64,000 nt of DNA from an uncultured Brevibacillus sp. (GCF_947502445.1 NZ_CANMZW010000004.1:186001-250000), one strand, 5' to 3'; shown: positions 8,986 to 18,844, counted from the stretch's first letter. Notes: generated by a model from the sequence alone, not told the origin. Translations and numbers: made by a program.

Positions 8986-9888
8986 ATGTACGCAAACATA
9001 AACGGTACACGGATTTACTTTGATGTAGAAGGAATGGGCAGCGTTGCTGATGGACCGATCATGAGGCAAAAGCCCGTATGCTTTGTTCTTCATGGTGGTC
9101 CAGGCTCCGATCACACCGGATACAAGCCATATTTGACGCCACTCTCTGATTATATGCAGCTGGTTTATATCGACAATCGTGGCAGCGGCTTTTCGGAGGA
9201 AGGTCCGCAATCTACCTACACGCTGGAAAATAACGTGGCAGATGTGGAAGCTTTGAGAGAGTACCTGGGGTTTGAGAAATTCGTCATCATGGGCAGGTCC
9301 TATGGGGGCATCGTCGCACAAAGCTATGCCGTAAAGTACCCTGAGCGTTTGTCCGGTTTGATTCTGCTGGTAACGACACCGAGCTATCGTTTCATCGAAC
9401 GTGCGAAGCAAGTAGTCGAGGCGAAAGGCACAGATGAACAAAAGGCAGTGGTTGCGAAAATGTTTAGTGGGGCACTCTCGTCCAATGAAGAATTAATGAA
9501 CTACAGTCAAATATTGGACCCGCTATATATGTACTCCTACAAACCGCCAACGGATGCAGAGAAGGTGTTGATCGAGGAGGCGATGAAGCGCTCGAAGCAT
9601 TGCTATCAAGCGCTGAACGAAGCTTTCCGTGAATCCGGCTATATTCATACGTATGATGTGCTGGACCAGCTGCATAAAATCACTTCTCCAACCTTGATCA
9701 TCGGTGGACGTCACGATTGGATCACGTCAGCTGAGGAATCGATAGAGATTGCAAACAGCATCCCGGATAACGAGCTGCACATTTTGGAGAGGAGCAGTCA
9801 CGATATCATGATCGATGAGTACGACCTCTTCCTGGACACCGTTACTAGCTTCGTCAAAAGAAAGCTGCTCGGGGGTGTACATGAATGA
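8986..9888 (+). CDS. Proline-iminopeptidase-like alpha/beta hydrolase (300 aa)
   Basis: Serine hydrolase of the prolyl aminopeptidase (S33) group. The oxyanion loop HGGPGSDHTGYKP, IDNRGSGFSE, the nucleophile elbow GRSYGG, the acid in GGRHDWIT and the histidine in SSHDIM are all present. No signal peptide, so it acts in the cytoplasm. ATG 8986 is chosen because it follows AGGTG and because two paralogues (7078, 25453) start at the same MYA residues; an in-frame GTG lies nine bases upstream. The stop overlaps the next receptor gene by four bases, suggesting that imported peptides are cleaved by this enzyme. Confidence 0.9.
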   Translation: MYANINGTRIYFDVEGMGSVADGPIMRQKPVCFVLHGGPGSDHTGYKPYLTPLSDYMQLVYIDNRGSGFSEEGPQSTYTLENNVADVEALREYLGFEKFVIMGRSYGGIVAQSYAVKYPERLSGLILLVTTPSYRFIERAKQVVEAKGTDEQKAVVAKMFSGALSSNEELMNYSQILDPLYMYSYKPPTDAEKVLIEEAMKRSKHCYQALNEAFRESGYIHTYDVLDQLHKITSPTLIIGGRHDWITSAEESIEIANSIPDNELHILERSSHDIMIDEYDLFLDTVTSFVKRKLLGGVHE

Positions 9889-11522
9889 AAAATCGGTTAG
9901 TCACCAGTCCTCTCCTGATTATCGTGTGTTTGCTGGTTTTGCTCGGTGGATGCAGCTCTGTGTCCGCTCCGGCAAACTCGGCAACTGAAGCAGGAAAGCC
10001 AGAATCCACAGCGGAACCAAAAAAAGGCGGTACGATTACGATTGGCTACATGGACGAACCGGACACTCTGGATATGTACAAATCGGCAAATCTGGCAGCT
10101 GCCATGGTCGGCTCTGAAATCGGGGCGAGATTGTTTTACTACGATCCAAAGACGCAGGATGTGAAGCCATATTTGGCTGAATCCTACACGATTTCTGAAG
10201 ACTGGAAAACATGGACGTTTCAGCTTCAGTCTGGTGTAGTGTTTCATGATGGCACGCCGTTAACTGCTGCAATCTACAAGCAAACGATTGAGCGTGCTCT
10301 GGACCCAGAGACGGCTTCACCACTCGGGGAATATTTATTTGGCGCAATTCAATCTATCGATGCTCCTGACGATAAGACGCTGATTTTCCATTTAAAGAAA
10401 CCGTCTGCACAGCTCCTTACGAATCTATGGGAACCGGCTGTGACGCAACCCGTTTCTCTTGCGGCTATCGAAAAAATGGGTGCTGACTATGGCAGAAATC
10501 CGGTTGGGGTCGGACCGTGGAAATTCGACAGCTGGAAAACGGGCGAGTCGATCACGTTAGTGCGAAATGAAGGCTATCAGTGGGGAAATGCTTCTGTGAA
10601 AAATCAGGGACCACCACTTGCAGATAAGCTCGTGTACAAATTTATCAAGGACAGTCAAACAATGATTGCTGCGTTGGAAAGCGGCTCGATCGACATCGCG
10701 GCCAATGTGTCAGCAAAAGAGATGAAAAAGTACAAAGAGAGTAACGAAGTGACCGTGCTGGAACGGATGAAGTGGGGAAGCTCTTTTCTGGAGATGAATA
10801 CAGAAAATGAAATCCTCCAGGACATCCAGGTGCGCAGGGCTGTAAATATGGCAATCAATAAAGACGCGATCGTAAAGGGCGTACTGCTTGGAGAAGGAGA
10901 AATCGCGCATAGTCCGTTGCCATCCAGCCTGTTTGGCTACGATCCGGCTAGTGCAGAGTACGACTACAAATACAACGTGGAGGAAGCGAGGAAGCTTCTC
11001 GATGCGGCAGGGTGGACTGTGAACGCTCAGGGGATCAGAGAAAAGGATGGGAAACCGCTTGCTGTAGAGCTGCTCAGCTGGGATGCTTGGACAAGAACCA
11101 GCCAATTGATCCAAGGCCTGCTAAAAGAGATTGGCATGGATGTCAAAATCATCAATCTGGATGCGGCTACAGTGGTTGATGTAGCAGGCAAAGGGTCGTT
11201 TGATATGGCGTTGATGAATTACACGGACAACGATCCGAATGCACTCAGCCTGTTTCTCCATTCCAGCCAAATCGGCAGCTTGAATCATTCCCGTGTCCAT
11301 AACAAAGAGCTGGATGCTCTTTTGGAAAAAGGCAGTGCAACACTAGACAAGGATGAGCGAAAAAAGATCTACGCAGAGATTCAAAGGCTTGTCGTAGACC
11401 AGGCTTACTGGGTTCCCTTGTATGTAGAAAAAGAGTTTTTTCTGGTGAACAACCGTGTTCAGGGAGTAACGCTAGAGCCGATGTACGGCTTTGGGCTACA
11501 GGATAGCTGGGTGAAAGACTAA
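9885..11522 (+). CDS. Peptide ABC transporter substrate-binding lipoprotein, second copy (545 aa)
   Basis: Paralogue of the receptor at 7311 with long identical stretches, including HSPLPSSLFGYDPASAEY and DNDPNALSLFLHS. The signal peptide ends in a lipobox (LLGGC). It is translationally coupled on both sides: ATGA overlap with the hydrolase upstream and TAATG overlap with the permease downstream. The N- and C-lobe pattern is complete for a family 5 receptor. Two receptors for one permease probably broaden the peptide range (inference). Confidence 0.92.
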   Translation: MKNRLVTSPLLIIVCLLVLLGGCSSVSAPANSATEAGKPESTAEPKKGGTITIGYMDEPDTLDMYKSANLAAAMVGSEIGARLFYYDPKTQDVKPYLAESYTISEDWKTWTFQLQSGVVFHDGTPLTAAIYKQTIERALDPETASPLGEYLFGAIQSIDAPDDKTLIFHLKKPSAQLLTNLWEPAVTQPVSLAAIEKMGADYGRNPVGVGPWKFDSWKTGESITLVRNEGYQWGNASVKNQGPPLADKLVYKFIKDSQTMIAALESGSIDIAANVSAKEMKKYKESNEVTVLERMKWGSSFLEMNTENEILQDIQVRRAVNMAINKDAIVKGVLLGEGEIAHSPLPSSLFGYDPASAEYDYKYNVEEARKLLDAAGWTVNAQGIREKDGKPLAVELLSWDAWTRTSQLIQGLLKEIGMDVKIINLDAATVVDVAGKGSFDMALMNYTDNDPNALSLFLHSSQIGSLNHSRVHNKELDALLEKGSATLDKDERKKIYAEIQRLVVDQAYWVPLYVEKEFFLVNNRVQGVTLEPMYGFGLQDSWVKD

Positions 11523-12460
11523 TGGCACAGTATTTATGGAACCGACTTGCGGCAGGCTTGCTGGTTGTCTTTGGAATTTCTGTGTTTACGTTTGCACTGG
11601 TTCATATGATCCCTGGTGATCCTGTTCGCATGATGCTTGGCCAAAAGGCAACGCAAGAGCAGGTTGAGCAAGTCCGGGAGCAGATGGGACTGAATAAGCC
11701 ATTAGTAGAGCAATACGCCACGTACGTCACCGGGATCGTACAAGGTGATTTCGGTACGTCATTAAAAACAGGACAGCCTGTACTCAAAGAAATCACGAAC
11801 CGCTTTCCTGCAACCGTAAAAATAGCCGTGTCTGCCATTCTCATTGCGATTGTCGTAGGGATTGCGCTGGGAATGGTGGCAGCCAAATACAAGGATACGA
11901 TTGTAGATCGAGCTGTGCTCACACTCGCAACCTTGGGCGTTTCCATACCTGGCTATTGGCTCGGACTGCTTCTCATGCTCTTGTTTGCGGTCAAATGGAA
12001 GTGGTTTCCGATCGCAGGCGGTACCGGATTCAAGGATCTGGTGTTGCCTGCAGTCACACTCGGTGTTTACGCCTCTACCATTATATGTCGACTGACTCGA
12101 TCCGGTATGCTGGAGGTTCTTTCGCAGGATTATATTCGGTCTGCCAGAGCCAAAGGAATTGATGAAACCATCATTTTGTTCCGGCATGCTTTTCGCAATG
12201 TGATGATTCCGGTTGTGACGGTGGTCGGACTACAGATGGCATCGCTGCTTGGGGGAGCGGTGCTGATCGAGCAAGTATTCAGCTGGCCTGGCATCGGCAC
12301 ACTGGCGATTGATGCGATCTTCTCTCGTGACTTCCCGATGATTCAAGGGACGACATTATTTATGGGGATCGTATATGTTTCCGTCAATATCGTGATTGAC
12401 CTGTTGTATGGATTCATTGATCCGCGAATCGATGTCAGTCAGCAAAAGGCGGGTGCGTAA
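11522..12460 (+). CDS. Dipeptide/oligopeptide ABC transporter permease, DppB type (312 aa)
   Basis: Inner-membrane permease with six predicted membrane segments. N-terminal part has VHMIPGDPVRMMLGQ, typical of DppB/OppB proteins, and the cytoplasmic EAA-like loop is DYIRSARAKGIDE, where the ATPase couples. The start codon overlaps the receptor stop. It partners with the DppC-type permease that follows two bases later. Length is typical; no defects seen. Confidence 0.94.
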   Translation: MAQYLWNRLAAGLLVVFGISVFTFALVHMIPGDPVRMMLGQKATQEQVEQVREQMGLNKPLVEQYATYVTGIVQGDFGTSLKTGQPVLKEITNRFPATVKIAVSAILIAIVVGIALGMVAAKYKDTIVDRAVLTLATLGVSIPGYWLGLLLMLLFAVKWKWFPIAGGTGFKDLVLPAVTLGVYASTIICRLTRSGMLEVLSQDYIRSARAKGIDETIILFRHAFRNVMIPVVTVVGLQMASLLGGAVLIEQVFSWPGIGTLAIDAIFSRDFPMIQGTTLFMGIVYVSVNIVIDLLYGFIDPRIDVSQQKAGA

Positions 12461-12461
12461 C

Positions 12462-13358
12462 ATGCGTGTTTTAGGCAAAGCTGTTCACACGAATGCCGTA
12501 AAAGAGCGAACCACCGCCTTGCCCCGGTTTGAGCTGTTGGGCAAGGTCATGCAGAGCAAAAAAGCAAAGTATAGCTTCGTCCTCCTATTTATTATCATTT
12601 TGCTTGGAATTATCGGACCATGGATTGCCCCGCATGATCCTCTGGAAAGTAATTATGAAGCCTTTTTGCAGGAGCCTTCTGCTGAGTATTGGCTTGGGAC
12701 AGACTCGATTGGACGCGATCTGCTATCCCGTATGCTGTACGGTGCGAGGGTGACTTTGACAGTAGCTGTTATGTCGGTAGCCATAACGGTTGTCCTCGGT
12801 ACGGTGATTGGCGTCACAAGCGCGTATTTGGGTGGTTTCATCGACAATCTGCTGATGCGGATCATGGATATGCTGCTTGCTCTTCCGGGGATTGTGCTCG
12901 CCTTGGCGATTGTGGCGGTGCTTGGTCCGAGCTTGACCAATGCAATGATTGCGATCGGAATATCGTCAATTCCGTCGTTTGCCTTGTTAATCAGAGGAGC
13001 AGCACTGACCATCAAATCTTCCGGCTACGTCGAGGCGAGTCGCTCGATCGGCAGCTCAAACAGATGGATCATGGTGTTTCAGGTCATCCCGAATATTGCC
13101 CATGTACTGATCGTGTACACGACTCTGTTTGTGGGCGCAGCCATTTTGGATTCGTCTGCACTTGGTTTTATTGGATTAGGTGCACAGCCTCCTACGCCGG
13201 AATGGGGCACGATGCTAAACGAAGGTAAAGGGTTTATTACGGAAGCCTGGTGGCTGGCTACGTTCCCGGGACTTGCGATCACCCTGATCGTTTTTGTGGT
13301 GAATCTCTTAGGTGATGCCCTCCGCGATATTTTTGATCCGAGAGCAGCGAGCAAGTAA
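12462..13358 (+). CDS. Dipeptide/oligopeptide ABC transporter permease, DppC type (298 aa)
   Basis: Second permease of the uptake system. Shows the DppC hallmarks WLGTDSIGRDLLSRMLYGAR after the first membrane segment, the EAA-like loop GYVEASRSIGSSN, and the C-terminal GLGAQPPTPEWGTML. The ATG at 12462 sits one base after the preceding stop; the frame is open further up inside dppB but lacks a better site. A degenerate copy of the C-terminal third is found at 22954-23229. Confidence 0.94.
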   Translation: MRVLGKAVHTNAVKERTTALPRFELLGKVMQSKKAKYSFVLLFIIILLGIIGPWIAPHDPLESNYEAFLQEPSAEYWLGTDSIGRDLLSRMLYGARVTLTVAVMSVAITVVLGTVIGVTSAYLGGFIDNLLMRIMDMLLALPGIVLALAIVAVLGPSLTNAMIAIGISSIPSFALLIRGAALTIKSSGYVEASRSIGSSNRWIMVFQVIPNIAHVLIVYTTLFVGAAILDSSALGFIGLGAQPPTPEWGTMLNEGKGFITEAWWLATFPGLAITLIVFVVNLLGDALRDIFDPRAASK

Positions 13359-13412
13359 GGGAGTAGGGTGTAACGACAAAGTGCCGCACAGCGATAGAAG
13401 GGGAGAGCAAGC

Positions 13413-14405
13413 GTGGAGCATGTATTGGAAGTAAATGAGCTGTCTATACAGTTTACAAGGCGCGAGAAATCGGTCACTGTGGTAGAAGATTTCAACCTGC
13501 AGCTCAAAAAGGGGGAGGCACTCGGGATTGTTGGTGAGTCAGGCTGCGGGAAAAGCATTACGTCCCTGTCCATCATGCAGCTGCTCGGTGGCAATGGGAA
13601 AATCGCCAATGGCAGCATCCGACTCAATGGTAGAAATCTGGTTGGGCTTGGGGTAAAAGACATGCAACAGGTGCGTGGCAAAGAGATCGCCATGATTTTT
13701 CAGGAGCCGATGACCTCATTAAATCCAGTTCTGACCATCGGAAAACAGATTAGCGAGGTGCTGGAAAAGCATGAGCGAAGAGGCAAATCAGCAAATAAAC
13801 AAAGGGTGATTGAGCTGCTCCAGCAAGTAGGGATTTCCCGTCCAGACGAAATCTATCACGAATACCCGCACCGCTTGTCAGGCGGGATGAGGCAGCGGGT
13901 GATGATTGCGATGGCGATTGCCTGCAATCCGCAGCTTTTGATTGCAGATGAACCGACAACGGCCTTGGATGTCACTATTCAAGCGCAAATACTGGACTTG
14001 CTGAAACGAATTCAACAGGAAGCCGCCATGTCTCTGATCATGATTACCCATGACCTAGGAGTAGTGGCAGAGGTTTGTGATCGAGTCATGGTCATGTATG
14101 CCGGACAAGTGATTGAATCGGCAGACGTACGGACATTGCTGCGTCATCCCAAGCATCCGTATACAATAGGATTGATCCAGTCAATCCCGAAAAAAGGAGA
14201 CCATCCAGGCAGACTGTACAGGATCAAAGGAAGTGTCCCCGCACCGGATGAATATCCGCAAGGGTGCCGCTTTGCACCGCGCTGTGAGAAGGTCATGCCC
14301 GTTTGTTTGGAAATAAGTCCAAGATTACAGCAAGTAGATGAAGAAACGACTTGTCGCTGCTTGTTGTACGACGAGAACATAAAAAAAGCGGTGGTACGTA
14401 TATGA
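13413..14405 (+). CDS. Peptide ABC transporter ATPase, DppD type (330 aa)
   Basis: Nucleotide-binding subunit: Walker A GESGCGKS, signature LSGGMRQR, Walker [13 protein letters not shown], and the oligopeptide-transporter C-terminal domain with cysteines in [17 protein letters not shown] start 13413 follows AAGGGGAG. The stop overlaps the DppF-type ATPase by four bases, so the two ATPases are made together and likely form a heterodimer on the permeases. A broken paralogue is at 23795-24493. Confidence 0.95.
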   Translation: MEHVLEVNELSIQFTRREKSVTVVEDFNLQLKKGEALGIVGESGCGKSITSLSIMQLLGGNGKIANGSIRLNGRNLVGLGVKDMQQVRGKEIAMIFQEPMTSLNPVLTIGKQISEVLEKHERRGKSANKQRVIELLQQVGISRPDEIYHEYPHRLSGGMRQRVMIAMAIACNPQLLIADEPTTALDVTIQAQILDLLKRIQQEAAMSLIMITHDLGVVAEVCDRVMVMYAGQVIESADVRTLLRHPKHPYTIGLIQSIPKKGDHPGRLYRIKGSVPAPDEYPQGCRFAPRCEKVMPVCLEISPRLQQVDEETTCRCLLYDENIKKAVVRI

Positions 14406-15361
14406 CGACACCCATCTTGGAAGTAAAGGGCCTCACAAAGCGTTTTTCGAATCAAAAGGGATGGTTTCAAAAGAATAGTTACGTTCACGCGGTTAATGGG
14501 ATTGATCTGGCTGTAAGCAAAGGAGAGACGTTGGGGATTGTCGGAGAGTCAGGCTGCGGCAAATCGACTTTGGGCAGATGTATTCTTCGGTTGCTCACGC
14601 CAACGAGCGGAGAAACGATTTTTCAGGGCAAAAATATTCGGAGCCTGAGTAAGCCGGAAATGAAGGCGATGAGGCGAGATATGCAAATGGTTTTTCAAAA
14701 CCCGTTTGACACCCTGAATCCGAAACTGATGATCCAGCAGATTTTATCCGAGCCACTCATTGCCCACGGTATCGCCAAAAAGGATCGGCAGGCGCTACTG
14801 GAAGAGACGATTGAAATTGTCGGTCTGGGAAAACAGCATCTCTTACGGTACCCGCATGAATTTTCGGGTGGGCAAAGACAGCGAATCGGCATAGCCCGTG
14901 CATTGATGCTGCGGCCCAAGCTGATCATCGCCGACGAACCTGTATCTGCGCTGGATGTTTCGATTCAATCGCAGATTCTCAATTTGCTTCAGGATTTGCA
15001 GGAGCAGTTTGAGCTGACGTATTTATTCATCTCTCATGACCTTAGCGTGGTAGAGCATATCTCCGATCGGGTGGCGGTCATGTATTTGGGAGAGGTAGTC
15101 GAATTCGGTGACAAAAAAGAGCTGTTTGCAAGTCCCCTGCATCCCTACACAAAAGCGTTGCTGTCTGCCACACCTGTATCCGACCCGGATGAAAAGAGAG
15201 AGCGAATCATTTTACAGGGGGATTTGCCCTCACCTTCCAATCCTCCGAGCGGTTGCAAATTTCACCCCCGTTGCCCGTCTCGCCTCGATCTATGCAGGAG
15301 TGTGTCTCCCAAGCTGCAGGATGTAAACGGACAGCAGGTTGCTTGCCATCTTTACGGGTAA
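14402..15361 (+). CDS. Peptide ABC transporter ATPase, DppF type (319 aa)
   Basis: Partner ATPase with Walker [10 protein letters not shown], signature FSGGQRQR, Walker [12 protein letters not shown] and the C-terminal cysteine motif [14 protein letters not shown]. The family-typical N-terminal insert around the GWFQKN region is present. ATG 14402 overlaps the dppD stop. This is the last gene of the uptake operon; only 14 bases separate it from the end of a convergent DoxX remnant. Confidence 0.95.
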   Translation: MTTPILEVKGLTKRFSNQKGWFQKNSYVHAVNGIDLAVSKGETLGIVGESGCGKSTLGRCILRLLTPTSGETIFQGKNIRSLSKPEMKAMRRDMQMVFQNPFDTLNPKLMIQQILSEPLIAHGIAKKDRQALLEETIEIVGLGKQHLLRYPHEFSGGQRQRIGIARALMLRPKLIIADEPVSALDVSIQSQILNLLQDLQEQFELTYLFISHDLSVVEHISDRVAVMYLGEVVEFGDKKELFASPLHPYTKALLSATPVSDPDEKRERIILQGDLPSPSNPPSGCKFHPRCPSRLDLCRSVSPKLQDVNGQQVACHLYG

Positions 15362-15375
15362 GCGAATATTCGGAG

Positions 15376-15630
15376 CTAGACGAACAGGAGTACAGCAGAG
15401 AGCAGAAGCATGAAGAAAGCGTTGATTGCCATGATCGGCTTGTGCCCCGCCCGAAACAGATGGGCATGAATCGCACCGAGCATTAAGACGATAAACAAGA
15501 CTGCGACATACTTCAATAGAGCCGGGGTCCAAATGGCAGCGAGCATTCCAATAGCCCCAAGGAGCTCCAACGAAGCGATGCCATCCATAAACCAGAACGG
15601 GTACCGATACTCGTTCCAATGCTGGACCAT
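15376..15630 (-). pseudogene. DoxX-like membrane protein, head missing
   Basis: About 84 codons encode the C-terminal three membrane helices of a DoxX/DoxD-like protein (FWFMDGIASLELLGAIGML, then two more hydrophobic stretches). The usual first helix is absent; upstream of about 15630 the sequence belongs to a Crp/Fnr gene on the other strand. Both genes therefore lost their 5' ends and shared promoter at one junction. An ATG exists at the join, but no ribosome site was found for it. Confidence 0.65.
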
Positions 15631-15991
15631 CGATTTGCTGCGAGAAAATTTCAAGATCGCCCTGCATTTTATCGAGATTATCTCGACACGCCTGAAAGAG
15701 GTAGAAGAGATGATGGAGCATATGGCGTACGGGAGTGTGAGAAAAAGATTGCTCTTTTTGCTGCACAAGCTCTCGGAAAAGTTCGGCTCGGGTACAACTC
15801 AGGAATGGATTGAGCTGGAGGTGAAGCTGACGCATCAGGAGCTGGCAAGCATGATGGGTAGCATCCGTGAAACTGTCTCCGAGCAGTTAACCCAGCTTGC
15901 AGCAGAGGGCATCGTCAGTAAGGAAGGACTTCGCAAACCGTTGCGTGTTCATCCCGAACGATTGAAAATGGCATGGGAAGTGTGCAGGTAG
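15629..15991 (+). pseudogene. Crp/Fnr family regulator, cyclic-nucleotide-type sensor domain missing
   Basis: Encodes the dimerisation helix (LLRENFKIALHFIEII, RLKEVEEMMEHM) and the winged helix (LTHQELASMMGSIRETVSEQL) of a Crp/Fnr regulator. The N-terminal jelly-roll is gone: the frame instead reads back through antisense DoxX sequence. It could only be expressed as an odd fusion. It lies upstream of the PfkB kinase, but no regulatory link can be claimed. Confidence 0.75.
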
Positions 15992-16055
15992 TTTTCTAGT
16001 AGTGAGGAAAAATCGATGCCATCGTAAAAGCATCAAGGAAAAGGGAGAGAACGAT

Positions 16056-17021
16056 ATGCTGGATGTCGTTGCTTGCGGGGAGCTATTAATTGACTTTACC
16101 CCTACGTCACATGCGGAAAAAGGAAAAATCGCTTTTGAGCAAAACCCCGGAGGTGCACCGGCGAATGTACTGACTGCATTATCGCGTTTAGGCAAAAGGA
16201 CTTCTTTTATCGGGGCTGTGGGGAACGATGCTTTTGGCCAGTTTTTGAAGCAGACCTTGCTCGACTTGAACATCGGGGCAACGGGGCTGATCATGACAAG
16301 CGAAGCTCCGACCACGCTTGCCTTTGTACATATTAACGAACATGCCGATCGTTCCTTTCATTTTTATCGCAACCCGGGAGCGGATATGCTGCTGCGTGAT
16401 ACAGATATCGATGCGGGGCTGGTTGCGGGGGCACGGCTCTTTCATTTTGGTTCCCTCTCGCTGACGCATGAGCCTGCCAGAGCAGCAACGAGAAAAGCAG
16501 TGGAGATGGCGAAGAACAACCAGCGCCTCGTTTCGTTTGATCCCAACTACCGCGCATCTTTGTGGAACGACGAGGAGGAAGCGAAGCAAATCATTCTGTC
16601 CGGGATCACCCAAGCAGATATCGTCAAGCTGTCTGAAGAAGAGGTCGCTTTTTTGGCACCCACTACTGAAGTACAAGAGGCTACAGATTGGTTGATTCAG
16701 GAGTATGGAAACCAGCTCATTCTGGTGACGCTTGGGGCAAAAGGCTGCTTTTATCGCACGCAAGATCACTGTGGGATCGTCCGTGGCTTCAAGGTTGATG
16801 CAGTTGATACGACTGGTGCGGGGGATGCTTTTTTCGGCGGCATGCTGTATCAAATTTTGGAGACAAAAAAAGACATAGCGACACTCTCACAGACAGAGCT
16901 GGAACAAATGATCCGCTTTGCCAATGCCGTCGGCGCACTTGCCACAACGAAGACAGGAGCCATTCCTGCTATGCCATCGCTGGAGGAAGTGGAGAGGTTC
17001 ATAGAGCAAAATATACGATAA
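16056..17021 (+). CDS. PfkB family sugar kinase, fructokinase-like (321 aa)
   Basis: Ribokinase-fold ATP-dependent sugar kinase. Motif 1 is QNPGGAPANVLTALSRLG near the N-terminus and motif 2 is DTTGAGDAFFGG with the catalytic Asp. The pattern ACGELLIDFTP and length fit fructokinases (ScrK-like); 2-keto-3-deoxygluconate kinase is an alternative. ATG 16056 follows AAGGGAGAG; an upstream in-frame ATG at 16002 lacks a good site. It stands alone, with no sugar transporter nearby. Confidence 0.9.
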   Translation: MLDVVACGELLIDFTPTSHAEKGKIAFEQNPGGAPANVLTALSRLGKRTSFIGAVGNDAFGQFLKQTLLDLNIGATGLIMTSEAPTTLAFVHINEHADRSFHFYRNPGADMLLRDTDIDAGLVAGARLFHFGSLSLTHEPARAATRKAVEMAKNNQRLVSFDPNYRASLWNDEEEAKQIILSGITQADIVKLSEEEVAFLAPTTEVQEATDWLIQEYGNQLILVTLGAKGCFYRTQDHCGIVRGFKVDAVDTTGAGDAFFGGMLYQILETKKDIATLSQTELEQMIRFANAVGALATTKTGAIPAMPSLEEVERFIEQNIR

Positions 17022-17180
17022 GTAAGTATAAAGCCTGAAGGGAAGTCGATCGATACACGACACGCCTAGGGCTTTTTCATTATTTATCAGGTTAATCGAT
17101 TAATCTATTATTCCGTGATTCTCAAGAGATTTTTCATTTCAAAAGCTTTCAAGAAAGTGCGAAATAGTAAAAAGGCTGTC

Positions 17181-17390
17181 CAAAGGAAACAGGAGAAAAA
17201 AGCGAAGGTCTTTGGGATACAAGCTAAGACGGAGTGAAAAAAACGAAACACGCTCTTAAGCGTCCACCTCTGAGAAACCACTCTGAAAAGTCAACTTTGG
17301 ACGCGGTTTCGTTTTTTTCACGTAGTCGGACAGTCAAACTCCCATGCTAGTATCCCAAGAACCTGGAGCGTTTTCTCCTGTTTCCTTCTC
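17181..17390. repeat. Long nested inverted repeat in a 487-bp intergenic gap
   Basis: Four pairs of complementary blocks are nested around one centre: GGAAACAGGAGAAAA (17185) with TTTTCTCCTGTTTCC (17371); a GGGATAC block (17214) with GTATCCC (17350); GTGAAAAAAACGAAAC (17234) with its exact complement (17306); and GCGTCCA (17260) with TGGACGC (17298). The whole could fold into a ~200-nt hairpin. No open frame is inside. It may be a MITE-like element or a structured RNA; the sequence alone does not decide. Confidence 0.7.
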
Positions 17391-17508
17391 CACACAAAAG
17401 CCGGCCTATAACATAAGCGGGCTAGTAGTATGATAATTCCGCATTTTCCCAAACACCTCTGCTATACTAAGGAAGAAAGTTACTTGATGGGGGAAGTGGG
17501 TATTCATC

Positions 17509-18402
17509 ATGATTTTTCTTGAAGTCATTTTGCCTGTTTTGCTGATTTTTCTCAGCGGATATATTTTGCAGCGCATCTTCAAGCTGGATCTCAAGCCGAT
17601 TTCGACGCTGGCAATCTACATTTTGACGACGGCTCTAGTTTTCCGTACCTTTTACAAAACGCAGCTCGATCTGCAGTTGTTCTACATTGTCGTCATTTCC
17701 ATGCTGCTTCTGGGGGCGTTGATCCTCATCACACAGCTGACTGCACGCTTCTTTCACTACGATAAGCAGCAGGAAAGCGCGTTGATGCTGTCGACTGCGT
17801 TTATGAACAGCGGGAATTACGGGACGCCAATCATCCTCTTTGCCTATGGCGATGCCGGGTTTGTCTATGCCGTACAAATTATGGTTTTTCATTCCATCAT
17901 CATGGGCGTTTTCGGCGTGTATTTTGCCTCCAGAGGTGGAGGTGGTGTCACTACAGCAGTCAAGGCGATTTTCAAGCAGCCATCCAACTATGCTGTCGTG
18001 CTTGCGGTTCTACTCCAGCAACTGAATGTGGTCATTCCACAGAGCTACTATCAGGCGATTGATCTCGTTGCGCAGGCAGCGATTCCTGTCATTATGCTCA
18101 TTCTCGGAATGCAGCTGGCGAATGTGTCGTCGCGTACTTTTGAGTGGCAGGGGCTTAGCGCAGCAAGTGTCATTCGTTTGGTTGCTTCACCGATTTTGGC
18201 TTATGTGATTTGCTTGTTCTTTCCGATCGATCCGCTTTTGCAAAAAGTATTAATTATTTTAGCCGCGATGCCGTCTGCTGCGACAACCGCGATTTATGCG
18301 ATTCAGTTTAATATGCGTCCACAGTTTGTTTCCAGCAGTGTTCTCGTGACGACGGTGATGAGCGTCGGGACATTAACTTTTTTGCTAAACCTTTTGCATT
18401 GA
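17509..18402 (+). CDS. AEC family (auxin-efflux-carrier-like) transporter (297 aa)
   Basis: Membrane carrier with about ten hydrophobic helices in two inverted halves. The N-half has VILPVLLIFLSGYILQRIF and the central FMNSGNYGTPIILFAYG, a family signature; the C-half has QAAIPVIMLILGMQLA. Bacterial members export or import organic acids such as malate. The start ATG at 17509 follows GGGGGAAG with slightly long spacing. Single-gene unit between the palindromic element and the opuC riboswitch. Confidence 0.9.
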   Translation: MIFLEVILPVLLIFLSGYILQRIFKLDLKPISTLAIYILTTALVFRTFYKTQLDLQLFYIVVISMLLLGALILITQLTARFFHYDKQQESALMLSTAFMNSGNYGTPIILFAYGDAGFVYAVQIMVFHSIIMGVFGVYFASRGGGGVTTAVKAIFKQPSNYAVVLAVLLQQLNVVIPQSYYQAIDLVAQAAIPVIMLILGMQLANVSSRTFEWQGLSAASVIRLVASPILAYVICLFFPIDPLLQKVLIILAAMPSAATTAIYAIQFNMRPQFVSSSVLVTTVMSVGTLTFLLNLLH

Positions 18403-18589
18403 GCATGGTTTGAACAGGGAACATAATATGGGGATTATTAGCAACCAGTTGGCTAGCATGCGGAAGGATATGGGAGTATTTATACGAATAGGACCGGTTA
18501 TTACGGTAAACTGGCTCTGACCACGTGAGAACGGTTGATATCACGAATTTTCAAAATTGTTGTTATGCTAAGTAAATGATAAGCTGTTT

Positions 18590-18738
18590 GTATCGCAATA
18601 ATTTCATATCGGGCCTAGTTCCGTTATAGACGGAAACGGGGGAACCACTTTTGGGGTTAATTCTGTGCATACAGAAGGGATGCTACCTGCCATCCTACCC
18701 GTCAGCTAACCTCGTCGGCTAAAGCAGATATTGCATAC
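18590..18738 (+). promoter_or_regulatory. c-di-AMP riboswitch (ydaO-yuaA class)
   Basis: Conserved core blocks of the ydaO motif are present in order: ACGGGGGAACC, GGGGTTAA, and CCGTCAGCTAACCTCGTCGGC split over the 3' part. Outer stem P1 can form between GTATCGCAATA (18590) and TATTGCATAC (18729). The class binds cyclic di-AMP and turns off genes for osmolyte and K+ transport or cell-wall turnover. Here it precedes an osmoprotectant importer, the expected context, with a terminator further downstream. Confidence 0.9.
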
Positions 18739-18844
18739 ATTTCGTTGCACTCGCTTATTTTGCGTGCGATTTGACTGTGCTCTTTCCTGAGCGTATGTTC
18801 GCATGTAATCAAGCTTATTTTTCTATATATGTATGTACGAAATT

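Noticed and set aside
17022..17090. Terminator after the PfkB kinase
   Set aside because: AAGCC and GGGCTTTTT could pair, but the stem is short and the loop long; evidence too weak to list.
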